Source: Paulinella micropora (taxonomy: Eukaryota > Cercozoa > Imbricatea > Euglyphida > Paulinellidae). From it: a DNA stretch of 64,000 nucleotides. The notes under the pieces were generated by a model. The model searched no databases. It was not told the DNA's origin and saw only the letters and a list, made by a program, of their open reading frames with translations. Shown here one piece after another: positions 1 to 8,838 of the stretch (its first letter is position 1; every line of letters starts with the position of its first letter). The position numbers and the translations under genes were made by a program. The stretch lies in NCBI GenBank assembly GCA_019918135.1, contig WBZZ01005995.1, positions 92,001 to 156,000 of the forward strand. Reading direction: 5' to 3'.

Positions 1-282
1 TTGTGTTTTCTCTCTGATTTGATTTGCTAGCTCTCTTGGTTTAAGAGGAGAGGATAAGCAGCTGACCCCTCTATTGACGCGGGCCTAGCGGGGGTCTCTG
101 GAACGGCGCAATGGCAACCCGCCGCCCCCCAGAGACCTTTTCGCCGCCCACTCCCTTCATTCTCTTTTTTTGTGTCTTTTTTCTGTTTTGATGAATTTAG
201 AATTTTCGATTTTTTAAACTTTGACAAGAGGTAAGGGGAGGGAGGGATGTGTGTAAAAACCCCGTCCCTGAACACGCACTTC

Positions 283-955
283 TACCCCTGCTTAGGCGGG
301 TTTTTTTTCTTTTTTTTCCAACCCCCCACACCCCCCGCGGTTTATGTCTCAGCGCCTCTAGAAAAAAACACGACATGGCGCTGGAGCGCAGCCGGCCCCG
401 CCTGAGCTAGGGCTCGTGTGCTGAGTCGGGGGCGCGCTCGGCACCAAGCCCATGCTCCAACAGCCCCGACCCCTGCTCAGGCGGGTTTTTTTTTTCTTTT
501 TTTCCAACCCCCACACACCCCCCGCGGTTTATGTCTCAGCGCCTCTAGAAAAAAACACGACATGGCGCTGGAGCGCAGCCGGCCCCGCCCGAGCTAGGGC
601 TCGTGTGCTGCGTCGGGGGCGCGCTCGGCACCAAGCGCCTGCTTCGACAGCCCCGACCCCTGCTTAGGCGGGGTTTTGTTTCTTTTTTTTCCAACCCCCC
701 ACACCCCCCGCGGTTTATGTCTCAGCGCCTCTAGAAAAAAACACGACATGGCGCTGGAGCGCAGCCGGTCCCGCCTGAGCTAGGGCTCGTGTGCTGAGTC
801 GGGGGCGCGCTCGGCACCAAGCCCATGCTCCAACAGCCCCGACCCCTGCTCAGGCGGGTTTTTTTTTTCTTTTTTTCCAACCCCCACACACCCCCCGCGG
901 TTTATGTCTCAGCGCCTCTAGAAAAAAACACGACATGGCGCTGAAAGCACAGCAC
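283..955. repeat. 187-bp tandem repeat, about 3.5 copies
   Basis: The stretch reading CGACATGGCGCTG recurs at 371, 558, 744 and 931, giving a period of 186-187 bases. Each unit holds a GCGGG, a T-rich run, a CCCCCACACACCCCCCGCGG block, a TCTAGAAAAAAACACGACATGG core and a GC-rich half. Copies differ by a few substitutions and by poly-T length. Short open frames inside are by-products of the repeat. Nothing marks it as coding; an expanded spacer or regulatory/replication block is possible. Confidence 0.9.
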
Positions 956-1437
956 TGCCTCTCAGACCCTGCTCAGGCAGTGACGTTTGAGTAAGAGATG
1001 AACAACCCTCCTCCTTTTCGTCGGTACCTTTATATGGTCCCTCGATGCAGCCCCCGGGTTTTGCTGCTCCTCCTCCCGATTTCACCTCTGGCAGAGTCTG
1101 TGTAAATAGATATCTTGCCGCTTTTCGGTTCAAGAATAAAGCGTCGAAATTATTTTAATAAACAGAAAAAATCTATAATTTTGCACAGAGGACACTTAGC
1201 TTCCAGAATCGTCAGTTATTATTAAAAGATATACGCAGCTAGCAAGAACAGCTTTAGGTGGGGGAGGAGGGCGGGTTAAACAAACGGTGAACGCGAAAAG
1301 ACAGAGGTCTTCGAACACAAATAAACAATAATGAGCGTGATAGGGCTTACTCCTCCGTTACGCTCACGGTTGATCTTGATAGGTGGCTGTTCCTTGCCTC
1401 GTTGTATAGCGAACCGTTACGGAATCTGATCCGGTTG
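956..1437 (+). other. non-coding stretch with two poly(A) signals
   Basis: No convincing gene. A TATA-like TTTATATGG lies near 1030, and two AATAAA signals follow at 1135-1140 and 1157-1162 on the + strand. That would suit a short non-coding transcript, but this is inference. Bases 1260-1437 show nothing recognisable. Confidence 0.35.
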
Positions 1438-1521
1438 CTATTCATCGAAGTCATTGGCGGGACCTTGGGGGTGAGGAGTCTTTGCTAGGTATTTGTTCAG
1501 AGTGTTAATATTGCTCGACAT
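1438..1521 (-). CDS. possible 27-residue ORF
   Basis: A short ATG frame begins MSSNINTLNKYLAK and ends in an acidic tail (NDFDE). The composition looks protein-like and unlike the poly-C spacer beside it. There is no family match, and it could equally be one exon of a longer spliced gene. From 1525 to about 1940 I see only a poly-C/poly-T spacer and no supportable gene. Confidence 0.2.
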   Translation of the reverse strand: MSSNINTLNKYLAKTPHPQGPANDFDE

Positions 1522-1943
1522 AGTGTTCCCAGAGTAATAGAGCACTTACGCCGCAAACGTTGCATGAACATGTGAATACTCATACACCCCCCCCCCCTCT
1601 TCCCGCCTTTCTTCTCCTTTTCTTTGTAAAAGGTCGTCCCGTTGTATTTAAAGGAAAGCTTACACAGTGAAGGCTTTTTCATGTTCCTTGTTAACAGATA
1701 TAAACTCACCCGCCCTCTCCCTCCCGCCGCCCCCCCCCCCTTTTTTTAGCTCTGCAGTTTGCGCATGAGCCAAGACTTTTCGCTTGCTCTGTCATCCGGC
1801 GAGATTCATCTCTATTTGCGCCTACACACGCAACCACATGAACACAAGGCACGGAAGGATGGTGAAGGAATCGGCACAGAAAACGATACCAACCTTCAGA
1901 TACAAATAAGACTTACAGTAGTTATTCCGTTGGAGGCTGATCT

Positions 1944-2286
1944 TTATTTATTTGTATCCGAAGTGTATTCCTTCGTGCGAATGGTTTCCAGCCGAGGTCT
2001 CTTGTAAGAACTCTGCGCTCGTTGCTCCTCTCTTGCTCTTTTTTCTGCTTTGCTGTACTTCTTTCTTACAAGTCTCCAATTCTTGATGCCAGCGACCCTG
2101 CAGATGAGCTTTTGGTGCGTCTTCAACAATTCCTCAGTAATCGCATGCCGGATCTTTTTCTCATCCTCGTTTGCCAGTATCAGGGCCACAACCCTTTCTT
2201 GCCATTCGTCCACACTGAGGCCTTCGCCTGGTCCTGGCTCTGAGCCGGTCTCCGTAGTGTCAAGTAGCCATTGGTCGTGCACCCGT
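1944..2286 (-). CDS. probable 3' exon of a spliced gene, basic C-terminus
   Basis: On the minus strand a long pyrimidine tract ends in TTCTCAG at 2287-2293, a strong 3' splice site. The frame after it encodes about 113 residues rich in E, K and R, including a nuclear-signal-like KKYSKAEKRAREEQRAQ and SYKRPRL. The stop codon overlaps AATAAATAAA, as at other gene ends here. No ATG is in frame, so the first exon must lie upstream and was not found. Family unknown. Confidence 0.4.
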
Positions 2287-2344
2287 CTGAGAAGAAGAAG
2301 CAGCGGGGAAAGGGAAGGCAAGAAGGAGAAGGGAGAGGGAAGGG

Positions 2345-2665
2345 GCGCGCTGAAAAAGTACAATTTTTTTCTATTAAATTTCGACAGTCTTAGACTTGGC
2401 ACCGGGGGGGGGGGGGGGACTAGCAAATGGACGAGGGGAGGAGAGAGGGAGAGGGAAGGGAGAGGGGAGGGGAAAAGAGCGAGGGAAGGGGAAGACGGAA
2501 TGAGCTAACCCCCCGTCCGAGAACTACTAGGAGAGAGAGGGGCGGGGGAGGATTTTTATATTCATGCAGGAGGGGGGAGGGAAGGGCGCGCTGAAAAAGT
2601 ACAATCTACGCTGAATTAAATTTCGACAGTCTTAGACTTGGTAGCGGGGGGCTAGCAAATGGACG
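2345..2665. repeat. duplicated ~85-bp spacer segment
   Basis: GGCGCGCTGAAAAAGTACAA followed by TAAATTTCGACAGTCTTAGACTTGG and TAGCAAATGGACG appears near 2345-2430 and again at 2585-2665, separated by purine-rich filler. This is a direct spacer duplication with no coding evidence. It probably lies over the 5' part of the spliced gene on the minus strand. Confidence 0.7.
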
Positions 2666-2698
2666 GGGGAAGGAGAGAGGGAGGAGGCCGAGTTATGG

Positions 2699-2725
2699 CA
2701 CGGCCCCGACGGCGTCGGGGCCGTG
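2699..2725. terminator. perfect GC hairpin
   Basis: CACGGCCCCGAC and GTCGGGGCCGTG form a 12-bp perfect stem around GGC. Similar perfect hairpins sit beside many stop codons in the window, so a transcript-end role is likely, though no clear stop codon abuts this one. Confidence 0.5.
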
Positions 2726-3077
2726 AGGCCCTTGTAAACCGAACAAAAAATCAAAGTAAAAAAGCTTTTTTTAAACTTTAATAAAACTTATCTCTGGACT
2801 TGACAGTGAAGACATACAGACTGTTCACTGTTCTTAGACGCAGTAGAAAAGAGCAGGGAGGGCGCGCTAAGAATGTACAGAAAAAAATAATAAAATCCTT
2901 GACAAAGGTTTTAAGACGCTGAAGCGCAACTTGTACCAACAATGTGAAAGGGGTCGAGGCAGGTGCGAAAAGTAAGGTGGAAGTCTGTGGCCACTTTTTT
3001 TCTTTCTTCTGTTTCTTTGGTTGTCGGGCAAAAAAAATTTCCGCAGAAAAAATATACAACAAAAAACTTGACACATC

Positions 3078-3677
3078 TTAATAAAAAGGTTTTTTCTTGC
3101 ACGCAGAGTGTGCCGCGCGTGTGAAGCTACCAGAGTCGAAGGACTCGTACTGCAGCTTTAGCAGTAAGGCGCTGTCCAATAGCTCTTGTTCCTGCACAAA
3201 TTCTTTCAACTTGGGGCTTGTGGCAAAGAATGTACGCAATTTTACCCACTCTTGCTCTGCGTACGCACCGTCAATATGTGTCGTTCTCTTACCACATAGT
3301 GCATTTTCCCTGGCCCATCGGAACAATTCGCGATGCTCGGGGTTGGTTTCCATGCTTGTGGCCTGAAATAGACACAACAACATTACAAAGGATCCGAACA
3401 CAAAACATAGACATCTAAACACGAACGAGCCTGACGGGTCCTGACAGACTCTGACCTTCTTGACCTTTTTGAGCACAGGCTCCGTGGGCGAGACGCTCGC
3501 GACTTTGCGGGCGCTTCGCTTTCCTGTCACAGGGCGCTCTTTGTTTGTGTCCCTGGCCTGCAGACACAAACACAAAGTAAAGAAACACAACACACAACAC
3601 CAAACGCTCACCAGAAGCGTCATCGGCGCTACCGTGCCGGTTGTAGCTCTCTTTGTATTTTTCATTCGTGGTGGCAT
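3078..3677 (-). CDS. small basic protein, gene with two in-frame introns
   Basis: ATG at 3677. The frame is open for 199 codons, but two segments are clearly introns: 3611-3558 (54 bases, GTGAGC...TGTCTGCAG) and 3455-3363 (93 bases, GTCAGA...CTATTTCAG). Read as sequence they encode runs of hydrophobic C, F, V and L, unlike the flanks. Both are multiples of three, so the frame stays open either way. The spliced product is 150 residues: a basic N-terminal half (KRSARKVASVSP, LKKVKK) and a more acidic C-terminal half (MET...EQEWVKLRTFFATSPKLKEF). No family recognised; a nuclear or DNA-binding role is only a guess from charge. Confidence 0.7.
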   Translation of the reverse strand: MPPRMKNTKRATTGTVAPMTLLVSVWCCVLCFFTLCLCLQARDTNKERPVTGKRSARKVASVSPTEPVLKKVKKVRVCQDPSGSFVFRCLCFVFGSFVMLLCLFQATSMETNPEHRELFRWARENALCGKRTTHIDGAYAEQEWVKLRTFFATSPKLKEFVQEQELLDSALLLKLQYESFDSGSFTRAAHSACKKKPFY

Positions 3678-3689
3678 ATCTGTGTCACG

Positions 3690-5150
3690 CCAAATTAAAC
3701 GCAGACACAGACGACGGAACAGAAAATCAAAACAGAAGAACCGAAGCAGGAAACAGAAACAGAAGATCGAAACAGAAAGCCAAAATAGAAAATCGAAACA
3801 GAAAACCGAAACAGAAAATCAAAACAGAAAGTCAAAACAAAAAATCGAAGCAGGAGATCAAAACAGAAAATCAAAACAGAAAACCGAAACAGAAAACCGA
3901 AACAGACGACGAAACAGAAAATCGAAACAGGAAATCAAAACAGAAAATCGAAACAGAAAATCGAAATAGAAAACAGAAACAGAAAACCGAAACAGAAAAT
4001 CGAAACAAGAAATCAAAACAGAAAATCGAAACAGAAAATCAAAACAGAAAATCAAAACAGAAAATCGAAACAGAAAATCGAAACAGAAAATCGAAACAGA
4101 AAATCAAAACAGAAAATCGAAACAGGAAATCAAAACAGAAAATCAAAACAGAAAACCGAAACAGAAAATCGAAACAGAAAATCGAAACAGAAAATCGAAA
4201 CAAAAAACAAAAACAGAAAATCGAAACAGAAAATCGAAACAGAAAATCGAAACAGAAAATCGAAACAGAAAATCAAAACAGAAAATTCAAAACAGGAAAT
4301 CAAAACAGAAAATCAAAACAGAAAACCGAAACAGAAAACCGAAACAGGAAATCGAAACAGAAAATCGAAACAAGAAATCAAAACAGAAAATCAAAACAGA
4401 AAATCGAAACAAAAAACAAAAACGGAAAACCGAAACAGAAAATCGAAACAGAAAATCAAAACAGAAAACCGAAACAAGAAACAGAAACAGGAAATCGAAA
4501 CAGAAAGCCGAAACAGAAAATCGAAACAGGAAATCGAAACAGAAAGCCGAAACAGAAAATCGAAACAGAAAATCAAAACAGAAAATCGAAACAGAAAATC
4601 GAAACAGAAAATCAAAACAGGAAATCGAAACAGAAAGTCGAAACAGAAAATCGAAACAGAAAATCGAAACAGAAAACCGAAACAGGAAATCGAAACAGAA
4701 AATCGAAACAAGAAATCAAAACAGAAAATCAAAACAGAAAATCAAAAACAGAAAATCGAAACAGAAAAACAAAACAGGAAACAGAAACAGAAAACCGAGA
4801 CAGAAAATCGAAACAAGAAATCAAAACAGAAAAACAAAACAGAAAATCGAAACAGACGACGAAACAGAAAATCGAAACAAGAAATCAAAACAGAAAAACA
4901 AAACAGGAAATAGAAACAGAAAACCGAAACAGAAAACCAAAACAAGAAATCAAAACAGAAAATCGAAACAGGAAACAGAAACAGAAAATCGAAACATGAA
5001 ATCGAAACAAAGAAATCAAAACAGAAAATCGAAACAGAAAATCAAAACAGAAAATCGAAACAGGAAACAGAAACAGGAAATTGAAACAGACGACGAAACA
5101 AGAAACCAAAACAGAAAATCGAAACAGACGACGAAACAGGCAATCGAAAG
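3690..5150. repeat. 13-base minisatellite, roughly 110 copies
   Basis: The consensus AAAATCGAAACAG repeats nearly without a gap; variants include AAAATCAAAACAG, AAAACCGAAACAG and GACGACGAAACAG. Because 13 is not a multiple of three, three units make a 39-base, 13-residue period (KIETENRNRKSKQ), and the unit has no stop in any forward frame. Long open frames therefore arise on both strands by chance. I treat it as non-coding. Confidence 0.95.
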
Positions 5151-5499
5151 CTTAGCAGTTTAATTGTGAGCAGAAGAAATCAAGGAAATGGAAACCAAAG
5201 AAAAAGGCAACCAAACATCACAAAATGGCAAACAGCACAAAAAAGACAAAACATCCCGGTAGTCGCTTTGGTGTTTGTAGCTTTGTGTTTTGGTGTGTTT
5301 GAGAATAAAACAAACAAAAAAAACAAAAAAAAAAAAAGTGGCAAGAAAAAGGCGACCACTTGGCTTTTTGCACTTTTATTTTTTTTTGTTTATCCATCTG
5401 TCTGTTCTGTTCTGTTCTGTTCTGCCTATCTGTTCTATTATGTTCTGTTCTGTTCTGTTCCGTCTGTCTGTCTGTTTGTGTGTGTTGACGTGCGCAGTC
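5151..5499. other. A-rich flank and TCTGT microsatellite
   Basis: This is a decayed A-rich continuation of the minisatellite, a poly-A run near 5320-5337 with an AATAAA near 5303, and a TCTGT pentanucleotide microsatellite at about 5398-5465. It lies directly upstream of the SET-like locus and holds no convincing gene. Confidence 0.6.
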
Positions 5500-6573
5500 A
5501 TGCGTTCCACGCGTGCGTCCCGCTGCTTAGTGTGCCGCTTAGCTGAGCCAGCGGGTTTGCTATCATTTGCTCCCGATGGGGTTGAGCTGCTGAAGCCGGT
5601 GCCGGCCTGTACAAGCTGCCTCGAGTCGCCACTGGGTTGGCCTCGGGACGACGACCCTAATCTGCGGGGGTCAGCTGAGGGCACGCTTGGGCACACTGTC
5701 TTTGCAGTGGCTAAGAACAGAGCGCTGACTGAGTTCGGAGCTTTTACTTCTCTGACGCTGAGCCCCGGGCAGACAGAACACCGCGGGCTGTTTTTTGGCG
5801 GTCGGGTTATTCCCCATCCCCACAACGCCTGCGCGCCCATGGTACGCGCAGGCCTTCGGTCCCTGCCTCACGCGCGGTCGGCCCCCCTGCTCCGTTCCGT
5901 GCGCAAGACAACAGAGCCGTCAAGGCAGCAGCAGCTCGAATTCGTTCGCGCGGCGCCTCCCGGCATGCGCACAACGCACCTCCTCTCGTGGGCCGACCGG
6001 TTGGTATGTATCGACGGCTACAAAGATCTGCAACGCTATAAACAGTCCCAAGTTAACATACTTGGTGTGCTGTCGAGCCTTGATGGCTCCTGGGAGAAAT
6101 TTATGACCGAACCCGGAGGCAAATCGATTATATTCCACTTACCACCGGACAAACGCTACTTTGGTAGCGCTCAGCTAGTTAACAGCAGAGATTCGCGTCC
6201 GCTGTTACTTTCCCGTTCTACGCCCTAAAGCCACCCTGCTTCGCGTAGGCCTTATCTTGCGTGCGCAACAGGCCCGCGTGCTACATTCTTCGCCGGGAAC
6301 GAACTTTTCTGGGACTATGCGATTGACCTGGACAGTGCGCAGCCACCGCCAGGGCGCCTTCGGGTTACGACCCGGCAGCGCCTGGCCTATGCAACTCCAT
6401 CCTCTTCTTCTTCTTCTTCAGCAGGAGCGTTTGAGCGTCCTTCGCCAACGATACGAGCTATTTCCCTTGTCTTTGCCACCGCCAAGATCCGGAGCAAGCA
6501 ATTTTTGGATAATGATTTAGGCTTTTGCAAGGCTGTTGGCCTTGACCGGGCGGCCGTCCAGGCATCGAAGTAG
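5500..6573 (+). pseudogene. SET-domain-like protein locus, apparently broken
   Basis: From an ATG at 5500 (MRSTRASRCLVC) the first frame carries CxxC pairs near its start (CLVC, CTSC). Further on the locus contains AQLVNSR, recalling the NHSC region of SET domains, and then ATFFAGNELFWDYAIDLD, close to the SET motif AGEEL-x-x-DY. SET proteins methylate lysines, usually on histones. The pieces are not in one open frame; about two breaks seem present, so it looks like a decayed gene, though unrecognised splicing is possible. A hairpin at 6661 follows. Family assignment is moderate to weak because only the C-terminal motif is clear. Confidence 0.4.
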
Positions 6574-6660
6574 TCGCGCTCCTAGCTGTCTGTCATTTCC
6601 AAGTACAAGACCTTGTCGCGTTTTTAATTAAAAGAGATTTCATACTTTCTGTGCAGCTGT

Positions 6661-6699
6661 AGCCTCGCCGGTTTTATCTCAATGAAAACTGGCGAGGCT
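6661..6699 (+). terminator. hairpin after the SET-like locus
   Basis: AGCCTCGCCGGTTTT pairs with AAAACTGGCGAGGCT (15 bp, one G-T pair) across a 9-base loop, about 90 bases after the presumed stop. The rest of the spacer to 7040 holds a G-rich tract (about 6870-6980) and no gene. Confidence 0.55.
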
Positions 6700-7040
6700 C
6701 CGCTATCCACACCCATCCATAGTCACGAGGCGGGGGAGGAGGGCGCGGCCACTGTTTGCGCTTGTCCTTGCGCTTCGCGAGCATCTCTCTTTGCTTCCCC
6801 TGCCTTTGCCTACACACAAACACACACCAATACAAAATTTGGGTTTTCAGACTTTGTAACACTAACTTTTTTTCGGGGGGGGGGGAAGGGGGAGGAGGGG
6901 AGAGGACAGAAATAAGAGAAAGGGGAGGGGAGAGAGAGAAAGTTTCTGAGGAGGGAGAGAGAGAGAGGGGGGGGGGTGGAAAGAGCGCGTGAAGAGTCAA
7001 GAAAGAGAAAGCTGTAAAATTAAATAGCCGTTTGCAAGCA

Positions 7041-7280
7041 ATGGAATATCCTAGCCAGCCGCTTCCAGTCAATAGTGCCAAACCAGACTTCAACATTCGC
7101 AGCTTTCTGGAAGCGCAGACACATTTCAACACAGCCCTTACCCAGCAATGCCAAACACTGGTCCTGTCGTTTCACATGCTTGAACAACAAATAGCCCAGC
7201 GTCTGCGGCGGCTGGAATTGCGCTTAGCAGACATGGAAATGCTGCTGGCCCGCATGAAAGCTTTCCCGGAGAAACATTAA
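7041..7280 (+). CDS. small alpha-helical protein (79 residues)
   Basis: Starts at ATG (MEYPSQPLPVNS); an upstream in-frame TTG is less likely. A short proline-rich head is followed by one long amphipathic helix with heptad-like leucines (LSFHMLEQQIAQRLRRLELRLADMEMLLARM), so a coiled-coil oligomer is likely. No family match. It lies between the SET-like locus and the convergent zinc-finger gene, behind a G-rich spacer. The frame is clean and helix-forming, which argues for a real gene, but length and lack of homologues keep confidence moderate. Confidence 0.6.
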   Translation: MEYPSQPLPVNSAKPDFNIRSFLEAQTHFNTALTQQCQTLVLSFHMLEQQIAQRLRRLELRLADMEMLLARMKAFPEKH

Positions 7281-7388
7281 AGAAAATAGGGAGCAAGGAG
7301 GGAAGGGGGTCGCGCGTTTTCAAACGGCTTTTGTAGGCACTCGTGGTTTTATTAAAAAATACAGATTTCTTCTCCCCGCTGGTTTCCG

Positions 7389-8183
7389 TTATATGACGGG
7401 GGATGCGTGTGGTGCGTGCACCAGCCCGTGTGCGCGTAGAACCTGCGGAGAGGCAAAGGCCTTTGAGCAGCCCTGCCGTTGGCAGACAAAGGGTCTTTCG
7501 CCGGTGTGCAACCTCCTGTGATTCTGCCAATTCACCTTTTGTGTAAATTCGCGACCGCAAAACTCGCAGTGGTACGGCTTGACTTTGTCGTGGATCTTAA
7601 GGTGTAGGCGCAAGCTGGCCGGGCGCTTAAGCAAACTGCCGCACACGTGGCAGGCGGTGGTGGGGTACGGAGGCGGAGTCGGGGGCGGGCCACTGCTTGT
7701 AAGCCCCGCGTGGGGCACGACCGTCGAGTGCAGCTTTAGCGTCCAACTAGTACTGAAGGACTTGTGGCAGCCCGGCAGGGTACACACAAAGGGACTATCA
7801 CCGCTGTGCAGTCTCAGGTGAGACTGCAGGCTAGACTTCTGTGCAAACTTGCGTGCACAGTCGGGGCACTCGTACTGCTTGGAATGGACGTTGAGATGGG
7901 ACCTAAAGCTGCTCCTGCGCTTGGCCCTAAACCCGCAAAGCGTGCATTGCAGGTCCTGGGGCAATGGCGCCAAGTGTTGGCGGTGGGTCCCCATATGCCT
8001 TCGCCAAGCCGCGTAAGACTCTGTCTCGCGCGGGCAATGAATGCAGCGCCATCTCGCTGTCACTCGTATTTGCTTCCCTTTCTTTTCTCCGCTAGTCACG
8101 CTGGGCTTCTCAGCTGTGCTCATACGTACTCGACGGTTTTCTTGTGTGTATGCACTCTCTCTCTCTCTCTTTTTCTGGACCAT
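7389..8183 (-). CDS. C2H2 zinc-finger protein, seven fingers
   Basis: ATG at 8183, 264 residues. After a basic N-terminal 45 residues come seven C2H2 fingers: WRCIHC...HMGTH, LQCTLC...HLNVH, YECPDC...HLRLH, FVCTLPGC...H, ACHVC...HLKIH, YHCEFC...HRRLH and FVCQRQGC...H. Two carry the C-x4-C spacing seen in TFIIIA/GLI-type fingers, and linkers such as HTGERPF are present. A sequence-specific DNA- or RNA-binding regulator is the usual role. A proline-rich segment (PPPTPPPYP) separates fingers four and five. The sequence past the stop carries a TTTATT (AATAAA on the coding strand). Confidence 0.92.
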   Translation of the reverse strand: MVQKKRERESAYTQENRRVRMSTAEKPSVTSGEKKGKQIRVTARWRCIHCPRETESYAAWRRHMGTHRQHLAPLPQDLQCTLCGFRAKRRSSFRSHLNVHSKQYECPDCARKFAQKSSLQSHLRLHSGDSPFVCTLPGCHKSFSTSWTLKLHSTVVPHAGLTSSGPPPTPPPYPTTACHVCGSLLKRPASLRLHLKIHDKVKPYHCEFCGREFTQKVNWQNHRRLHTGERPFVCQRQGCSKAFASPQVLRAHGLVHAPHASPVI

Positions 8184-8334
8184 GAGTCCCAGCCGGAGGG
8201 TGCTTTACCGAGAGACGGGGGGAGGGGAAGAGGGGGGGGGGGCAACCCCCCCCCCCCCCTGCCGTGGCTCGACGGGGTGAACTTTTAGATACAAAATACA
8301 AGAAAAGAGGCAGAGAGACGAGCAAAACCGAAGC

Positions 8335-8712
8335 ATGCTACTATCAACGCTGCCGTGGAAGCTTCGTGCTTGGAGCACTACCGTTGTATGGGTAGAGGTC
8401 CTTGCCAAATACAAGACGCTTATCAGCCTTGGTTTGATACTTGCTGCAATCGGGCTCTATTGTGCATGGTTATATCGCACACAACATGCACGACCCAAAC
8501 GCGCCTTTTGGGACACCCGCGCAGGACGCTGTCTGGGGAGCTGTGTTAACCCTGCAAGCGGTCTTTGCCCTAGTACTATCTATCAAGAAAGCTACCCAGA
8601 GTATGAGATTTTCGCTTGCGTAGCACTTCCAATGTGCGCTTGTTTTATGGCGGCTGCCGTGATTGCAGCCAGTGTCCTTTTTGTGGGCGAAAGGGGCTCT
8701 GTCCTCCCGTGA
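8335..8712 (+). CDS. small two-pass membrane protein
   Basis: ATG at 8335, 125 residues. Two hydrophobic helices are clear: about residues 27-46 (TLISLGLILAAIGLYCAWLY) and about 93-117 (FACVALPMCACFMAAAVIAA). The short middle part has several cysteines (GRCLGSC, GLCP) that could form disulphides outside the membrane. No family recognised. A poly(A) signal AATAAA lies at 8799-8804, before the TATA box of the next gene, so it is probably its own transcription unit. Confidence 0.7.
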   Translation: MLLSTLPWKLRAWSTTVVWVEVLAKYKTLISLGLILAAIGLYCAWLYRTQHARPKRAFWDTRAGRCLGSCVNPASGLCPSTIYQESYPEYEIFACVALPMCACFMAAAVIAASVLFVGERGSVLP

Positions 8713-8798
8713 AACTCCTCCTCCCCCTCCCCGTTAGTTCTTCTCCCCAGCCTCGAGCCTCTCCCCCTTTTCTCGTGCTGGAAATATCAGCAACTTAA

Positions 8799-8824
8799 AA
8801 TAAATGTCTTTCTTGTATATAAAA
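8799..8824 (+). promoter_or_regulatory. poly(A) signal and TATA box between two genes
   Basis: AATAAA at 8799-8804 would end the upstream membrane-protein transcript. TATATAAAA at 8816-8824 stands 14 bases before the ATG at 8839, so the next transcript would have almost no leader, or would start at or beyond that ATG. Confidence 0.55.
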
Positions 8825-8838
8825 GCAAATACGCGATA

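Noticed and set aside
1497-1709. A 70-codon minus-strand frame
   Set aside because: It starts at a non-ATG codon and runs through a poly-G/K-rich spacer translation; no support beyond being open.
3653-4999. A 448-codon open frame over the 13-base array, and matching frames on the other strand
   Set aside because: The repeat unit has no stop codon in any forward frame and a non-triplet period, so the frames are automatic.
3690-5150. Possible CRISPR array
   Set aside because: Units are 13 bases with no spacers, so it is a plain minisatellite.
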